47,110 nucleotides of DNA from Deinococcales bacterium (GCA_025359505.1 JANYHH010000050.1:1-47110); one strand, 5' to 3'; shown: positions 32,488-41,501, numbered from the stretch's first letter. Notes: generated by a model from the sequence alone, not told the origin. Numbers and translations are program-made.

Positions 32488-33459
32488 ATGAAACGCTTTT
32501 ATTTGATGCTTTGCGCTGCGTTGCTGCTCTGCGTCGCTCGAGCCGATGGTGTGGCAGACACTGTGTTGCGGGCAGGCGATACGATTCCCGATTTCACCGC
32601 GCAAACGCTCGAGGGGAAAGCAATTCGTTGGAGCGACGTGAAAGACCAGCCGGTTTTCCTGTACTTCTGGTCGAGGGCTTGTCAGACTTGCGGCAACGAG
32701 TACGACCTCGTGGAACGCCTCGCGCTCGAGAATCCGGGGCTGCGCGTGATCGGGCTGAACGTCTCGGATTCGGTCAACACCGCCAAGTACGTCGCAGAGC
32801 AGGAGGGTTTCAAATTCGAGGTCTGGACGCAAAGCCCCAGCAGCCCAAACCTCAAAGAAAAACTGATGGCGTGGCAGGGTCTCGAGGAGGACGCGCCGAT
32901 TCTTTCGTGGGCGTATTTGATTGGCAAGGACGGCGTGATTCGCACGTTCCACATGGGCTTCAAGGAGGCGATCCTCGAGACCGTCAAGACTGAGGCGTTC
33001 AGCACCGCGCCAGTCACACCGGGGATGCGTCCGGGTCGCGCCATGCCGAACTTCGCGTTGCAAGACTCGAGTGGTAAAAGTATGGAGCTAAAAGGGACAT
33101 TGGGCAGCGTCGTGATCCTGAATTTCTGGGGATCGTGGTGTCCGCCGTGCCGCGCCGAGATGCCGGAGTTGAATGCGCTCTACGGGCGTTACAAAGACAA
33201 AGGCTTGCGCGTGATCGGCGTCAATTACGCCGAAAGTAAGGAAAAAGCCCTGAGCTATCTCGAGGCGAACCCGCTCGGGTACGACGTGTGGTTCGGTGCG
33301 GACGCCAAAGCGACGGGAGCGCTGTTTCGCACGTGGGGCGGCACGGGCGTGCCGTGGAACATCATCGTCGGACGCGACGGCAAGGTGCATTCGTGGATGG
33401 TTGGCTTCGGGCCCGGCGCAATCGAGGAGATGGAAAAGCGCGTGCTCGAGTTGCTGTGA
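32488..33459 (+). CDS. Exported protein with two TlpA-like thioredoxin domains
   Basis: The 323-residue protein has a signal peptide (MKRFYLMLCAALLLCVARA). It then carries two successive redoxin domains. The first (residues about 25-165) has DTIPDFTAQTLEGKAIRWSD and the active site SRACQTCGNEY. The second (about 185-320) has MPNFALQDSSGKSMELKG and the classical WGSWCPPCRAEMP. The second is a standard TlpA/ResA-type reductase; the first has a variant CQTC. Such proteins reduce disulfides or cytochrome c precursors outside the cytoplasm. It is divergent from preT and overlaps the next gene by GTGA. Confidence 0.9.
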   Translation: MKRFYLMLCAALLLCVARADGVADTVLRAGDTIPDFTAQTLEGKAIRWSDVKDQPVFLYFWSRACQTCGNEYDLVERLALENPGLRVIGLNVSDSVNTAKYVAEQEGFKFEVWTQSPSSPNLKEKLMAWQGLEEDAPILSWAYLIGKDGVIRTFHMGFKEAILETVKTEAFSTAPVTPGMRPGRAMPNFALQDSSGKSMELKGTLGSVVILNFWGSWCPPCRAEMPELNALYGRYKDKGLRVIGVNYAESKEKALSYLEANPLGYDVWFGADAKATGALFRTWGGTGVPWNIIVGRDGKVHSWMVGFGPGAIEEMEKRVLELL

Positions 33460-34184
33460 GCGATCTTGAAACGTATGTGCAGCTCAACTCGCGCCGCTCG
33501 AGCGTCCTCGAGATCGGCGGTTCGCACCTGAGTTCTGAGCTGAGCGCGTCGCACTTTGGGTTGACGCCACTCGGCTCGCCCGGCGAGGACTATCCGCTGA
33601 ACGGGTCTGGCTTGCCACTGCAATTGATTTGTCAACTCAATCTGAGCGATGCGCCGTTCGTGCCTGAGGTGCTGGCAGATTTGAAGCTGCTGACCGTCTT
33701 CGTGGACGCACCAGAGAGTTTCCACGACCCTGAGGGCGACCGTGCGTCTTGGTGCGTGCGCGGGTACACGACGCTCGAGGGGCTGGTTCCGCTCCAAGAC
33801 GTGACGCACAACCAAGAAAATCGCTGGCTAGATGGTTCAGCGGGGTATTGGCTCGAGGTGATGGATCATCCCTGTCACGACGATCCAGATTTGCGAACAG
33901 TCGCTGGCGTTGAGCATAGCTACACGCGCTTGCCCAACCAACACCGCACCAAACTGGGCGGCTACCCGAGCAGTCTTCAACACGAGGTCTGCTGGGGGCA
34001 TTTCGAGATGAACAGCGATGGCGTGTTGGAGAACGCATTACAGGGCAAAGTCATGTTCGCGTTGCAGATCGACTCTGAAACTAAGGTCGGACTGAACTGG
34101 GGCGACTCTGGAACGCTTTACATCGGGCGCGGCATCAGCGCGGATACGGCTGGACAGTGGTTCGTGTCGTGGCAATTCTACTGA
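33456..34184 (+). CDS. DUF1963 (YwqG-like) protein
   Basis: The 242-residue protein starts GTG at 33456, overlapping the thioredoxin stop, and has the DUF1963 hallmarks: a TKLGGYPSSLQHE block and a C-terminal KVGLNWGDSGTLYIGRG followed by WFVSWQFY. There is no signal peptide or membrane segment. The role of the family is unknown to me; it is often found alone. Translational coupling to the thioredoxin gene suggests joint expression. It is followed by tandem repeats. Confidence 0.8.
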   Translation: MSDLETYVQLNSRRSSVLEIGGSHLSSELSASHFGLTPLGSPGEDYPLNGSGLPLQLICQLNLSDAPFVPEVLADLKLLTVFVDAPESFHDPEGDRASWCVRGYTTLEGLVPLQDVTHNQENRWLDGSAGYWLEVMDHPCHDDPDLRTVAGVEHSYTRLPNQHRTKLGGYPSSLQHEVCWGHFEMNSDGVLENALQGKVMFALQIDSETKVGLNWGDSGTLYIGRGISADTAGQWFVSWQFY

Positions 34185-34210
34185 TTCGCTCTCGACTCGT
34201 GCGCTCGAGG

Positions 34211-34297
34211 TGCTGGCACAGTCTCGCACTGCTGGCACAGTCTCGCACTGCTGGCACAGTCTCGCACTGCTGGCACAGTCTCGCGCTGCTGGGATAG
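34211..34297. repeat. Four tandem 19-bp repeats plus a partial fifth
   Basis: The unit TGCTGGCACAGTCTCGCAC repeats head-to-tail at 34211, 34230, 34249 and 34268 (the last with GC for AC), then TGCTGGGATAG. The unit is not a multiple of three. It lies in the gap between the DUF1963 gene and a convergent beta-barrel gene. No spacers, so this is not a CRISPR. Confidence 0.92.
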
Positions 34298-34313
34298 CCC
34301 GCGTTGTCAGGCG

Positions 34314-34841
34314 CTAAAAAATCAGCGTGATCCCGAAGTGAGCGCCGATCACAAAACCCTGAACGCTCTTGTAACTCGAGCAACCTTGCCCCGGTTGCGA
34401 TGGCGTGTCGGTGCAAATGCTGGTCGTGCCGATGCCGGGCGTGACCTCGAGCCACCAGCCGCTGGGCCAGCGCACACCGAGCAGCGCGTGAACGTCGTCG
34501 TTGATGCCACCGAATAATATCGTGGCGTTCGTGCTGTAGCCAACACCAGCGTAAAGCATCAGCCCTTCGGGGAGCGTGTAACCCGCGTATAAATCAGCCT
34601 GAGCGTGCCAAAAAAGCAGCAACAGGCTCGAGAGGGCCAGCCGCGCCCCGACGGTGATCGGCGCGAAGCGCAGTTCAGCGCCCACGTCTGCGCCAAGCGT
34701 CGGCACGAACACCAGCGTCGCATCGACCCGGCTGAGCAATGGCACAAGCTCCAATCGCCCGCCGAGCGTCACGCCGAAGCTTTGCGCGTGAGCGGCGTGA
34801 CCGATCAGTACCAGCAGCGCAATCAGCAGGATTCGTTTCAT
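34314..34841 (-). CDS. Small outer-membrane beta-barrel-like protein
   Basis: The 175-residue protein has a signal peptide (MKRILLIALLVLIGHAAHAQ) and then alternating hydrophobic strands with glycine turns (SFGVTLGGRLELVP, DATLVFVPTLGADVGAELRF, ITVGARLALSSLLLLFWHAQ, GWWLEVTPGIG). It ends in Phe, as beta-barrel proteins often do. Two Cys in TSICTDTP...GCSSYK could pair. A second, frame-shifted copy is at 37932-38448, so the two are paralogs. Function is not evident. Presence of such barrels supports an outer membrane. Confidence 0.68.
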   Translation of the reverse strand: MKRILLIALLVLIGHAAHAQSFGVTLGGRLELVPLLSRVDATLVFVPTLGADVGAELRFAPITVGARLALSSLLLLFWHAQADLYAGYTLPEGLMLYAGVGYSTNATILFGGINDDVHALLGVRWPSGWWLEVTPGIGTTSICTDTPSQPGQGCSSYKSVQGFVIGAHFGITLIF

Positions 34842-34906
34842 GCAGTCACCTTAGCGCACCGCAGACTTTTTTGCGCTCGAGGCAACATGCTGCGAGGCTG
34901 CGTATC

Positions 34907-36451
34907 TCAGACTCTGGGCAGCTTCCCTAACTCAAGCTGCACCCGCGTGATCTGGCCTTCCACGTTGATGACCACGCTGCGACTTGCGGCGTCCCACGCG
35001 ATGCTGACGCCCTGCAAACCGTTTAAAGCCCGCAGGGGCACGTGCATTTTGCCTTGGTAGATGATCGGCGCTGGGTAGCCCGTTCCGGCTTGCCCGACGG
35101 TCAGTTTCAATTCGGATGTCAGGCGAACAATCGTCGCGGTGCGACCCTGAAAAGCGGTGACTCGAGCACCGACGACGCCCGCCAGATCGCGCACGGGCAG
35201 CATGATCGTGCCTGAGACGAGAATCGCTTTCTGCGCCAAGGCGGCCGTCGCTCCGGTCGGTGCGGCCGTGTTGAGCGTCACCAAGGGCGGTGTGATTGGG
35301 CGAGCAGTGACCGCTGGACTGACCTGCGCCTCGAGCGCGAACTGGGCGGTCAGCGCGTCTACTGCGAGGAAACGCCCGGTTCCCTGATTGTTGCCTTTGA
35401 AGCGGCTCCACGCGGCCGTCGCCAACGGGCTGCCGCCGCGCACGGCGTAAGTCGTGCCGGTCAGATCGGTGAAGTACACCAGTCCGTCCCTCGTGATCGC
35501 GGGTGAACTGTCGATTCGCACACCGACGTTGTACTTCCATTTCAGTGCGCCACTGGCGTCCACAGCGTAGAGATTGCCATCGTAAGAGCCAAAGTAGACC
35601 GTTCCATCCTCGGCCAGCGCGGGCGCACCCGCGATGAATCCGTCGGTCTGGAACTTCCAGCGGCTCGAGCCATCTGGGTTGATGGCGTGCAGGTTTTTAT
35701 CGTGTGAACCGACGTAAATTGTGCCGTCGCTGGCGATCACTGGACTGGAGAGCACGTAGAAGCCAGCGCGGTAGCGCCAGCGTTCGGTTCCGTCGGGGTT
35801 CACGGCGTAGAGGTTGTTGTCGCTCGAGCCGATGTAAATCGTGCCATCCGCACCGATGGCGGGCGAGGAGAAAATGAAACCATTGGTCTGGAATTTCCAC
35901 TGTTCTAAACCGTTGGGGTGAATAGCGTGCAGCGCCTTATCGTGTGCACCGACGTAAATCGTACCGTCGGTTCCAATGGCGGCGGATGAAAACACAGATG
36001 GTTTGAGGCTCAGTTGCCAGCGCTGCTGCCCGTTGGGGGCAAGCGCGAAGAAACTCCCGGCGCTGGTTCCGAAGTAAATTGTGCCGTCGCCGCCGATTGT
36101 TGGCGAGGCGTAAATGTCACCGCTCGCCGGGAACGACCACTTCTGCTTGCCTTCCGGCGTTAAGGCTATCAAGTTTTTGCTGTAGGAGCCGACGTACACC
36201 GTGCCGTCTTCAGCAACGGCTGGCGAGGATTTGACCGTCCCACCCGTATCGAAGCTCCATTTGACCACGCCGCCAGACAATGCGTAGAGCTTGCGATCCG
36301 TGCCACCGACGTAGAGGCTGCCATTGAGTGCGACTGTCGGGGAACTCGAGGCGCTGCCGGGAAGTTTCCAGACGACCTCACCGGGTTGCACACTCAGCGC
36401 TACGGCCGTGGCGAGCATCAGGGTAACGACTGTGAAAAGTAAGGGCTTCAT
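34907..36451 (-). CDS. Secreted PQQ-type beta-propeller with copper-amine-oxidase-N-like tail
   Basis: After a signal peptide (MKPLLFTVVTLMLATAVALS), the 514-residue protein carries about eight blades of the form W-x-F...SSPA...DGTIYVGS-x-D-x-x-L-A-I-x-P-x-G. These are typical of PQQ-like/Kelch-type propellers. The last 120 residues (ILVSGTIMLPVRDLAGVVGA, IVRLTSELKLTVGQ, VPLRALNGLQGVSIAWDA) are a copper amine oxidase N-terminal-like domain, a common extracellular surface module. No catalytic residues are seen. The ATG at 36451 follows GGAGG; upstream in-frame ATGs run through the terminator at 36491 and are rejected. Confidence 0.85.
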   Translation of the reverse strand: MKPLLFTVVTLMLATAVALSVQPGEVVWKLPGSASSSPTVALNGSLYVGGTDRKLYALSGGVVKWSFDTGGTVKSSPAVAEDGTVYVGSYSKNLIALTPEGKQKWSFPASGDIYASPTIGGDGTIYFGTSAGSFFALAPNGQQRWQLSLKPSVFSSAAIGTDGTIYVGAHDKALHAIHPNGLEQWKFQTNGFIFSSPAIGADGTIYIGSSDNNLYAVNPDGTERWRYRAGFYVLSSPVIASDGTIYVGSHDKNLHAINPDGSSRWKFQTDGFIAGAPALAEDGTVYFGSYDGNLYAVDASGALKWKYNVGVRIDSSPAITRDGLVYFTDLTGTTYAVRGGSPLATAAWSRFKGNNQGTGRFLAVDALTAQFALEAQVSPAVTARPITPPLVTLNTAAPTGATAALAQKAILVSGTIMLPVRDLAGVVGARVTAFQGRTATIVRLTSELKLTVGQAGTGYPAPIIYQGKMHVPLRALNGLQGVSIAWDAASRSVVINVEGQITRVQLELGKLPRV

Positions 36452-36490
36452 GCGTTGTTGACCTCCGTTGAACGAGTCAGGGCAGCCATG

Positions 36491-36532
36491 AAAAAACCTT
36501 GGTGCGCTCTGTAATCGAGTCGCACCAAGGTT
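36491..36532 (-). terminator. Rho-independent terminator
   Basis: On the minus strand AACCTTGGTGCG pairs with CGCACCAAGGTT (12 bp, loop of 14) and runs into TTTTTT. It ends transcription from the gene at 36622-37098. Confidence 0.92.
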
Positions 36533-36621
36533 AGCCCGGAATCGCCAATTCACAGATACGGTTTCTCACACCATGAATCGCTACACGCATTACTTTTTCA
36601 GAAAACCATTGGCGGTGTACC

Positions 36622-37098
36622 TCAGCGCTGGGCGCGTTGCAGCAAGGCTCGAGCGCCCGCGTCCTCTTTCCAGCGCAGGGAATCGGTCAGGTAGGTGATG
36701 GCGTCGGCTTTGACGCCGCGCTGCAAGGCCAGATACCCGAGCTTGGCTGCTGCTCTGGCGGCCTGCGTTTTGTCAGCCTCGTCCAGTGCGGTTTTGGACT
36801 CGTAGAGCTTCCACGCGTCATAAGCTTTAATCCACCACTGCGTCGTGGTGTACAGCTCAGCGGCGTAACGCAGGTATTTGAAGTCAGTCGGTGCGAGGTC
36901 AGCCGCCGCCTGAGCGTTACCGACGGCGCTGTCCCACAGGGGCAGATCTAAAAACGGTTGCGGGTAGGCGATCTCGGCTTGGGCGGCGAGCTGCTGCGCG
37001 TTGGCAAAGTACTCCTCGGCGGTGGGCGTCTGGGTTTGCGCGAATGCGGGAAGTGCGGTCAGCGTGGTCAGCGCGAGGGCGATCAGTGTTTTCTTCAT
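36622..37098 (-). CDS. Exported TPR-like protein, unknown function
   Basis: The 158-residue protein has a signal peptide ending A-F-A-Q (MKKTLIALALTTLTALPAFA). An all-helical mature part with repeat-like alanine and leucine spacing follows (AEEYFANAQQLAAQAE, QAAADLAPTDFKYLRYAAEL, AARAAAKLGYLALQRG). I read this as tetratricopeptide-like and therefore a periplasmic adaptor, but no family is named. A GGAGG site precedes the ATG. It is a single gene with a strong terminator after it, and an 8-bp inverted repeat just upstream. Confidence 0.65.
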   Translation of the reverse strand: MKKTLIALALTTLTALPAFAQTQTPTAEEYFANAQQLAAQAEIAYPQPFLDLPLWDSAVGNAQAAADLAPTDFKYLRYAAELYTTTQWWIKAYDAWKLYESKTALDEADKTQAARAAAKLGYLALQRGVKADAITYLTDSLRWKEDAGARALLQRAQR

Positions 37099-37111
37099 GG
37101 TTCCTCCAATA

Positions 37112-37143
37112 ATTGATCGATCGTAATTTGCCTACCGATCAAT
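37112..37143. promoter_or_regulatory. Inverted repeat upstream of the TPR-like gene
   Basis: ATTGATCG and CGATCAAT form a perfect 8-bp inverted repeat with 16 bp between. It lies 14 bp before the start codon at 37098 on the minus strand. It could be an operator or an mRNA hairpin. The rest of 37144-37353 holds only two imperfect CTCGAG-containing repeats and nothing I can name. Confidence 0.35.
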
Positions 37144-37353
37144 GGTCGGCGTTCCCCATGTATCGCTCATGAGGTTTATCTGAAAAAAATTTTAACTCCC
37201 AGAACAAACGCGGCGTGTCACGAAACCCTCGATCGGCTCGAGGTGAACTAACCAGTGGGTGCTCGTAAAAGCACGTTCTCGAGCGGCTGCAAGTGAACTG
37301 CTTACGTCAATTGGCGCTGTCGTCAAAGCTCGAGATGCGCGAGACTGAGGTTT

Positions 37354-37896
37354 ATGGAAAACAAACGGTTCGTACAAATCAGTAAAACCCTCTCCAAGCA
37401 CTTGCGACACGATCCGCAAGCCATCGGGCTGACCCTCGAGTCTGGCGGCTGGGTCAGCGCCGCCGCGCTGCTGGGAGCACTGGGACGCAAGGGATACGCG
37501 CTGACTCGCAGCGATCTCGAGGAAGTCGTGACGCGCAACGACAAGCAGCGTTTCGCGTTTGATGAGGCGGGAACACGCATCCGCGCCAGTCAGGGTCACA
37601 GCGTGGCTGTCGACCTCGGACTGATCGCCCTCGAGCCGCCGCCGATCCTGTTTCACGGCACGACCGCCGCCGCGCTCGAGAGCGTGCTGGCGACTGGCTT
37701 GCAGCGCATGCGCCGCCACCACGTGCATCTGTCCGTGGACACAGACACCGCACAGCGCGTCGGCTCGAGGCACGGCCAAGCGGTGATCCTGCGCGTTGCA
37801 GCATTGACAATGTATGAAGCGGGTCACGCGTTCTACCGCTCCGCGAACGGCGTTTGGTTGACGGATCATGTGCCGCCAGCTTTTCTGACCCGTTGA
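37354..37896 (+). CDS. kptA: RNA 2'-phosphotransferase (KptA/Tpt1)
   Basis: KptA/Tpt1 moves a 2'-phosphate from RNA to NAD+. The 180-residue protein has SKTLSKHLRHDP, the RASQGHSV block, ILFHGTT and HHVHLSVD. These carry the Arg-His-Arg-Arg catalytic set. In fungi and plants it finishes tRNA splicing; bacteria lack that pathway, and the bacterial role is thought to be RNA repair or salvage. It is a lone gene here, starting ATG after GAGG. Its 3' end lies 35 bp from the frame-shifted beta-barrel gene. Confidence 0.92.
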   Translation: MENKRFVQISKTLSKHLRHDPQAIGLTLESGGWVSAAALLGALGRKGYALTRSDLEEVVTRNDKQRFAFDEAGTRIRASQGHSVAVDLGLIALEPPPILFHGTTAAALESVLATGLQRMRRHHVHLSVDTDTAQRVGSRHGQAVILRVAALTMYEAGHAFYRSANGVWLTDHVPPAFLTR

Positions 37897-37931
37897 GGAT
37901 CGCTCGAGGATGCACTGAACCTCGAGCGGGA

Positions 37932-38448
37932 TCAGCCGAGCACCCAGACCAAACCGAGGCTCAATCCCAGAATCAGCACTCGAGCGTCCTCGTAACTGTT
38001 GCACCCCTGCGATTGCGGTGACCTAGACGTGCAAACCCTGAAGTAGCTGATGCCGGGCGTGGCTTCGATGAAAAAGCCGCTGGCAAAGCGCACACCCAGC
38101 AGGGCGTGAACGTCCTCGGTGATGCCTGTGAAGACGTTGGCGGTGGAACCGTAGCCCGCACTGGCGTAGAATGTCGTTCCCTCGGGCAGCGTGTATCCGA
38201 CGTACAAATCGGCTTGACCGTGCCAGAACAGCAGTGCGAAGCTCGAGACCAGCAACCGCGTCCCGATGGAGAAATCAGCCGAACGCGCCAACCTCGAAAC
38301 CGAAGGCCGGGAAAGCGGCTGGTTCGTTGGGGCTGCCGAGCGTGCTCGGCACAATCTCGAGCCGACCACCGAGCGTCACGCCGAAGCTCTGTGCGTGAAC
38401 AACCTGACAAGTCAACATCAGCAGTGCGATCACCAGAATACGTTTCAT
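37932..38448 (-). pseudogene. Frame-shifted paralog of the small beta-barrel protein
   Basis: From ATG at 38448, a signal peptide and first half (MKRILVIALLMLTCQVVHAQ, then SFGVTLGGRLEIVP) run to a TGA near 38276. The second half (SADFSIGTRLLVSSFALLFW, DLYVGYTLPEGTTFYASAGY, FIEATPGISYFRVCTS) is in another frame and continues to 37932. Together they align with the 175-residue protein at 34314-34841. The joined length of 517 nt is not a multiple of three, which fits a single-base change near 38280. Alternatives are a sequencing error or programmed frameshifting; I see no slippery sequence. Confidence 0.75.
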
Positions 38449-38518
38449 GGATTGACTGTAGCGTGAATAAAATTTTACGCGACTACTGGCGCCCTCGAGC
38501 CTGTCAGAGACGCGATTT

Positions 38519-38992
38519 TCAGTGACGTTCCAAAGTCACGAAGTCAAACGCATACGCGTGCCGCTCATCCACCGCATGATGCTCGCGGCGTACCTCGAGC
38601 CAATCCGCACCGTCCCACGCGGGGAAGAACGCATCGGCGTCTGGAATAACGGTCTGGACTATGGTCAACTCGAGGGTCGTGGCAATCGGCAGTGCCAGCG
38701 CGTAAATCTCGCCGCCACCAATCACGAACAGATCGTCCTCAAGCGCGTTGCGTAAATCATGCACGACTTCGACGCCAGATGCGGCGAAGCTCGAGTCTCT
38801 GGTCAGCACGATGTTGCGGCGCTGCGGGAGCGGTCGCCCGATGCTTTCAAACGTTTTGCGCCCCATCAGCACGGTTTTTCCCAATGTCAAGGCTTTAAAG
38901 CGCTTCAGGTCATTCGGCAAGCGCCACGGCAGCTCGCCACCGCGCCCAATCGCTCGAGCCTCGTCTATGGCGGCGATCATCGTGATTTTCAC
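38519..38992 (-). CDS. folA: Dihydrofolate reductase
   Basis: The 157-residue enzyme reduces dihydrofolate to tetrahydrofolate. It shows [20 protein letters not shown], the [20 protein letters not shown] core, [19 protein letters not shown] and [15 protein letters not shown], all standard for chromosomal DHFR. The start is GTG at 38992, overlapping the thyA stop by GTGA. The two are thus translationally coupled, which makes sense because thymidylate synthase makes its substrate. Confidence 0.95.
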   Translation of the reverse strand: MKITMIAAIDEARAIGRGGELPWRLPNDLKRFKALTLGKTVLMGRKTFESIGRPLPQRRNIVLTRDSSFAASGVEVVHDLRNALEDDLFVIGGGEIYALALPIATTLELTIVQTVIPDADAFFPAWDGADWLEVRREHHAVDERHAYAFDFVTLERH

Positions 38993-39786
38993 ACCGCCAC
39001 CAGCGCTTTGATCGCGGGATGCGGGTCGTAACCGACGAGGGCGATGTCCTCAAAGCGAAACGCGAACAAATCCGTGACCGATGGCTCGAGCGTCACCGTC
39101 GGCAAGCTGCGGGGTGCTCGAGAGAGCTGCAACTCGGCTTGCTCCACGTGATTGTTGTACAGGTGCGCGTCGCCGAGCGTATGCACGAAATCGCCAAGCT
39201 CGAGCTGGCAGACGTGCGCGATCATCTGCGTCAGCAGCGCGTATGACGCGATGTTGAACGGCACGCCGAGGAAAATGTCAGCGCTGCGCTGATAGAGTTG
39301 GCACGAGAGTTTGCCGTCCGCCACATAGAACTGAAACAGCGAGTGGCACGGCGGCAATTTCACCGTGTCCGCGAAACTCGGGTTGTACGCCACGACCAAC
39401 AAGCGCCTCGAGTCTGGGTTCTTCTTGATCGCGTCCACGAGGTTTTTGATTTGATCCACGCTTCCGCCATCCGCGTTAGGCCAAGCCCGCCACATCGAAC
39501 CGTAAATCCCCTGCCCAAGCTCGCCGCGCTCATCCGCCCATTCATCCCAAATCTTCACGCCGTGCTGCTGCAAATACGCGATGTTGGTATCGCCGCGCAG
39601 AAACCACAGCAGTTCATGCACCACGCTTTTCCAATGGACTTTTTTCGTGGTCAGCAGCGGGAAACCAGCCTGCAAGTCGTAGCGCGTCTGATGCCCGAAG
39701 ATTGATCTCGTCCCCGTGCCCGTGCGGTCGGATTTGCTCGAGCCAGTGGTCAGGATGAGGCGCAGAAGGTCGTGGTATTGCTGCAT
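38989..39786 (-). CDS. thyA: Thymidylate synthase
   Basis: ThyA methylates dUMP using methylene-THF. The 265-residue protein has [30 protein letters not shown], the nucleophile Cys in [12 protein letters not shown] and [20 protein letters not shown], with HLYNNHVEQ near the end. Length and motifs match E. coli ThyA. It is upstream of folA in a two-gene operon. Upstream, from 39787, GC content falls sharply. Confidence 0.96.
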   Translation of the reverse strand: MQQYHDLLRLILTTGSSKSDRTGTGTRSIFGHQTRYDLQAGFPLLTTKKVHWKSVVHELLWFLRGDTNIAYLQQHGVKIWDEWADERGELGQGIYGSMWRAWPNADGGSVDQIKNLVDAIKKNPDSRRLLVVAYNPSFADTVKLPPCHSLFQFYVADGKLSCQLYQRSADIFLGVPFNIASYALLTQMIAHVCQLELGDFVHTLGDAHLYNNHVEQAELQLSRAPRSLPTVTLEPSVTDLFAFRFEDIALVGYDPHPAIKALVAV

Positions 39787-39842
39787 GAGGTTAGTTTACA
39801 ACTCGAGAGTAGGCGTAAAAAACACGTGATTGATCGAAAAAA

Positions 39843-40163
39843 TTAAAGAGTTTTGAGCAGGGATAGCGATCCGTTTACAACAAAAATTGAGAGCCAAATC
39901 GTGACAAAGAGTGAGAAAATGACAAAGTAAATTGATTTCTTCTTGAAATTCAAACTCCAATAAACTGTTTGGAAAATCGAGAGTAGACAAGCAAAAACAC
40001 AAGAAATATACGATATCAGGACAATTTGAGAAATCTCTACGCCAGACCAAGATATCCATAACAAGAGATAGAAGGCGAACCAAATCCATAAACTCAAAAT
40101 TGGTTCGAGCATGACCCATTTTGCTGAATCTATGCTTTTACTAAGCCATTCATTGCTTTTCAT
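39843..40163 (-). CDS. Small three-helix membrane protein in an AT-rich patch
   Basis: The 106-residue protein has three hydrophobic segments: ILSLWIWFAFYLLLWISW, IVLISYISCVFACLLSIF and IYFVIFSLFVTIWLSIFVV. It has no recognised family. The ATG at 40163 follows GGAAG. Its DNA is much richer in A and T than the surroundings and contains no CTCGAG, although the words occur on either side. This suggests recent arrival from another genome. It could code for an immunity or anchor protein, but there is no evidence for either. Confidence 0.55.
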   Translation of the reverse strand: MKSNEWLSKSIDSAKWVMLEPILSLWIWFAFYLLLWISWSGVEISQIVLISYISCVFACLLSIFQTVYWSLNFKKKSIYFVIFSLFVTIWLSIFVVNGSLSLLKTL

Positions 40164-40203
40164 ACATAATCTTCCTTTCTCGAGTGGATTTTACTCAAAT
40201 CCG

Positions 40204-41445
40204 TTATTTTACCACCCATTCCAGCGTCTTCTGCGCTAACCGATCGAACGCCACGACGCAAGTCTCGAGATGCGCTTCTGGCGTGTCCTCCAATTTATTG
40301 TGGCTGATGCCGGGGCTGGATTGCACGAACATCATCACGGTCGGAATGCCGACTCGAGCGATTTCGGCGGCGTCGTGCAGCGGGCCTGAGGGCAGGCGGT
40401 GCGAGACGCCAGCGGTCTCGAGGATCGCGGCGTCGCAGAGTTCGATCAGGTGCGCGTGGAACGGGATTGGTTCTATGTTCCAGATCTTTGACCATTCCAC
40501 GGTACAGCCTTCGTCAGCCGCGAATTGCTCCGACGCCCCCTTCGCCTGCTCGAGCATCTGCGCCAGTACCTCCGCGCTGAGGTCGCGCTGATCGAGGGTC
40601 AGCTCGCAGCGTCCGACGACGGCGGTGACGATGCCGGGGAAGGTTTTGACGCTGCCGACGGTGCAAACCGCGTCGGTGTGGGCTAAAGCGATTTCACGAA
40701 TCTCCAAAGCGAGTTTGGCGGCTGCGCCCAAGGCGTCGCGGCGCTGCGTCATCGGCGTCGCGCCGCTGTGCGCTTCCTGACCGTAAAAGGTGATCGCGTG
40801 GCGTTCCACACCCTTTGTCCCCAGCACCACGCCGAGCGGCAAGCCAAGCGCCTCGAGCACCGGGCCCTGCTCGATGTGGAGTTCGATGTACGCGGCGGCG
40901 TTCGCCTTAGCGCGTCCAGCCTCGAGCGCATTGTCCAGATTGATGCCGTGCATCCGCGCCGCATCCTCGAGCCGCACGCCGTCCTTGTCCACGCGGTTTT
41001 TTAGATCGTTGGGGTCAAAAAAGCCAGACACGGCGCTCGAGCCGAACAGACTGCGCCCGAAACGAGCGCCTTCCTCGTCGCACCAGTCCACGAGGCGGAT
41101 CGTCACGGGCGGCTTGCCGTCGTACTGATCCGAGATGCGCCGCAGCACCTCGAGACCCGCAAAGACGTTCAGGCAACCATCCAGCCAGCCGCCGTTCGGC
41201 ACGCTGTCCAGATGCCCGCCGATCCAGAGTTCCTTGCTCGAGTCGCCTTTGAGCGTCACCCAGAGGTTGCCCGCCGGGTCCTGCTCGGTCGTCACGGGTA
41301 AACTCTCGAGCTTGGATTTAAAATATTCTCGAGCCTTACCCCACGTGTCGGTGAATGCGACGCGCTGAGCGCCGTCGGCATCGCCGGTCAGCATGCGGAG
41401 TTCCTTGAGTTCGGCGACGGTGCGCTTTGGATTAACAGCGGACAT
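40204..41445 (-). CDS. M20-family N-carbamoyl-amino-acid hydrolase (beta-ureidopropionase type)
   Basis: The 413-residue enzyme has the M20 metal site: GGHLDSVPNGGWLDG, VDWCDEEGARFGRS and ELHIEQGPVLE. SGPLHDAAEIA and the C-terminal ISHNKLEDTPEAHL follow. This subgroup includes N-carbamoyl-L-amino acid hydrolases, allantoate amidohydrolases and beta-ureidopropionase, which are hard to tell apart by eye. A dihydropyrimidinase occurs in the window, so the third step of pyrimidine breakdown is the likely role. It is not in that operon. The start is the ATG at 41445, five codons after another ATG. Confidence 0.85.
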   Translation of the reverse strand: MSAVNPKRTVAELKELRMLTGDADGAQRVAFTDTWGKAREYFKSKLESLPVTTEQDPAGNLWVTLKGDSSKELWIGGHLDSVPNGGWLDGCLNVFAGLEVLRRISDQYDGKPPVTIRLVDWCDEEGARFGRSLFGSSAVSGFFDPNDLKNRVDKDGVRLEDAARMHGINLDNALEAGRAKANAAAYIELHIEQGPVLEALGLPLGVVLGTKGVERHAITFYGQEAHSGATPMTQRRDALGAAAKLALEIREIALAHTDAVCTVGSVKTFPGIVTAVVGRCELTLDQRDLSAEVLAQMLEQAKGASEQFAADEGCTVEWSKIWNIEPIPFHAHLIELCDAAILETAGVSHRLPSGPLHDAAEIARVGIPTVMMFVQSSPGISHNKLEDTPEAHLETCVVAFDRLAQKTLEWVVK

Positions 41446-41501
41446 GCTCGAGTATCGCACACCAAACGGCTCGAGGATTGACAGCGTGAGGGACGACCCT
41501 C

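Noticed and set aside
34211-34297. CRISPR array
   Set aside because: The 19-bp units are directly adjacent with no spacers.
36452-36553. Longer N-terminus of the beta-propeller protein
   Set aside because: The extension runs through the terminator hairpin and lacks a signal peptide at its start.
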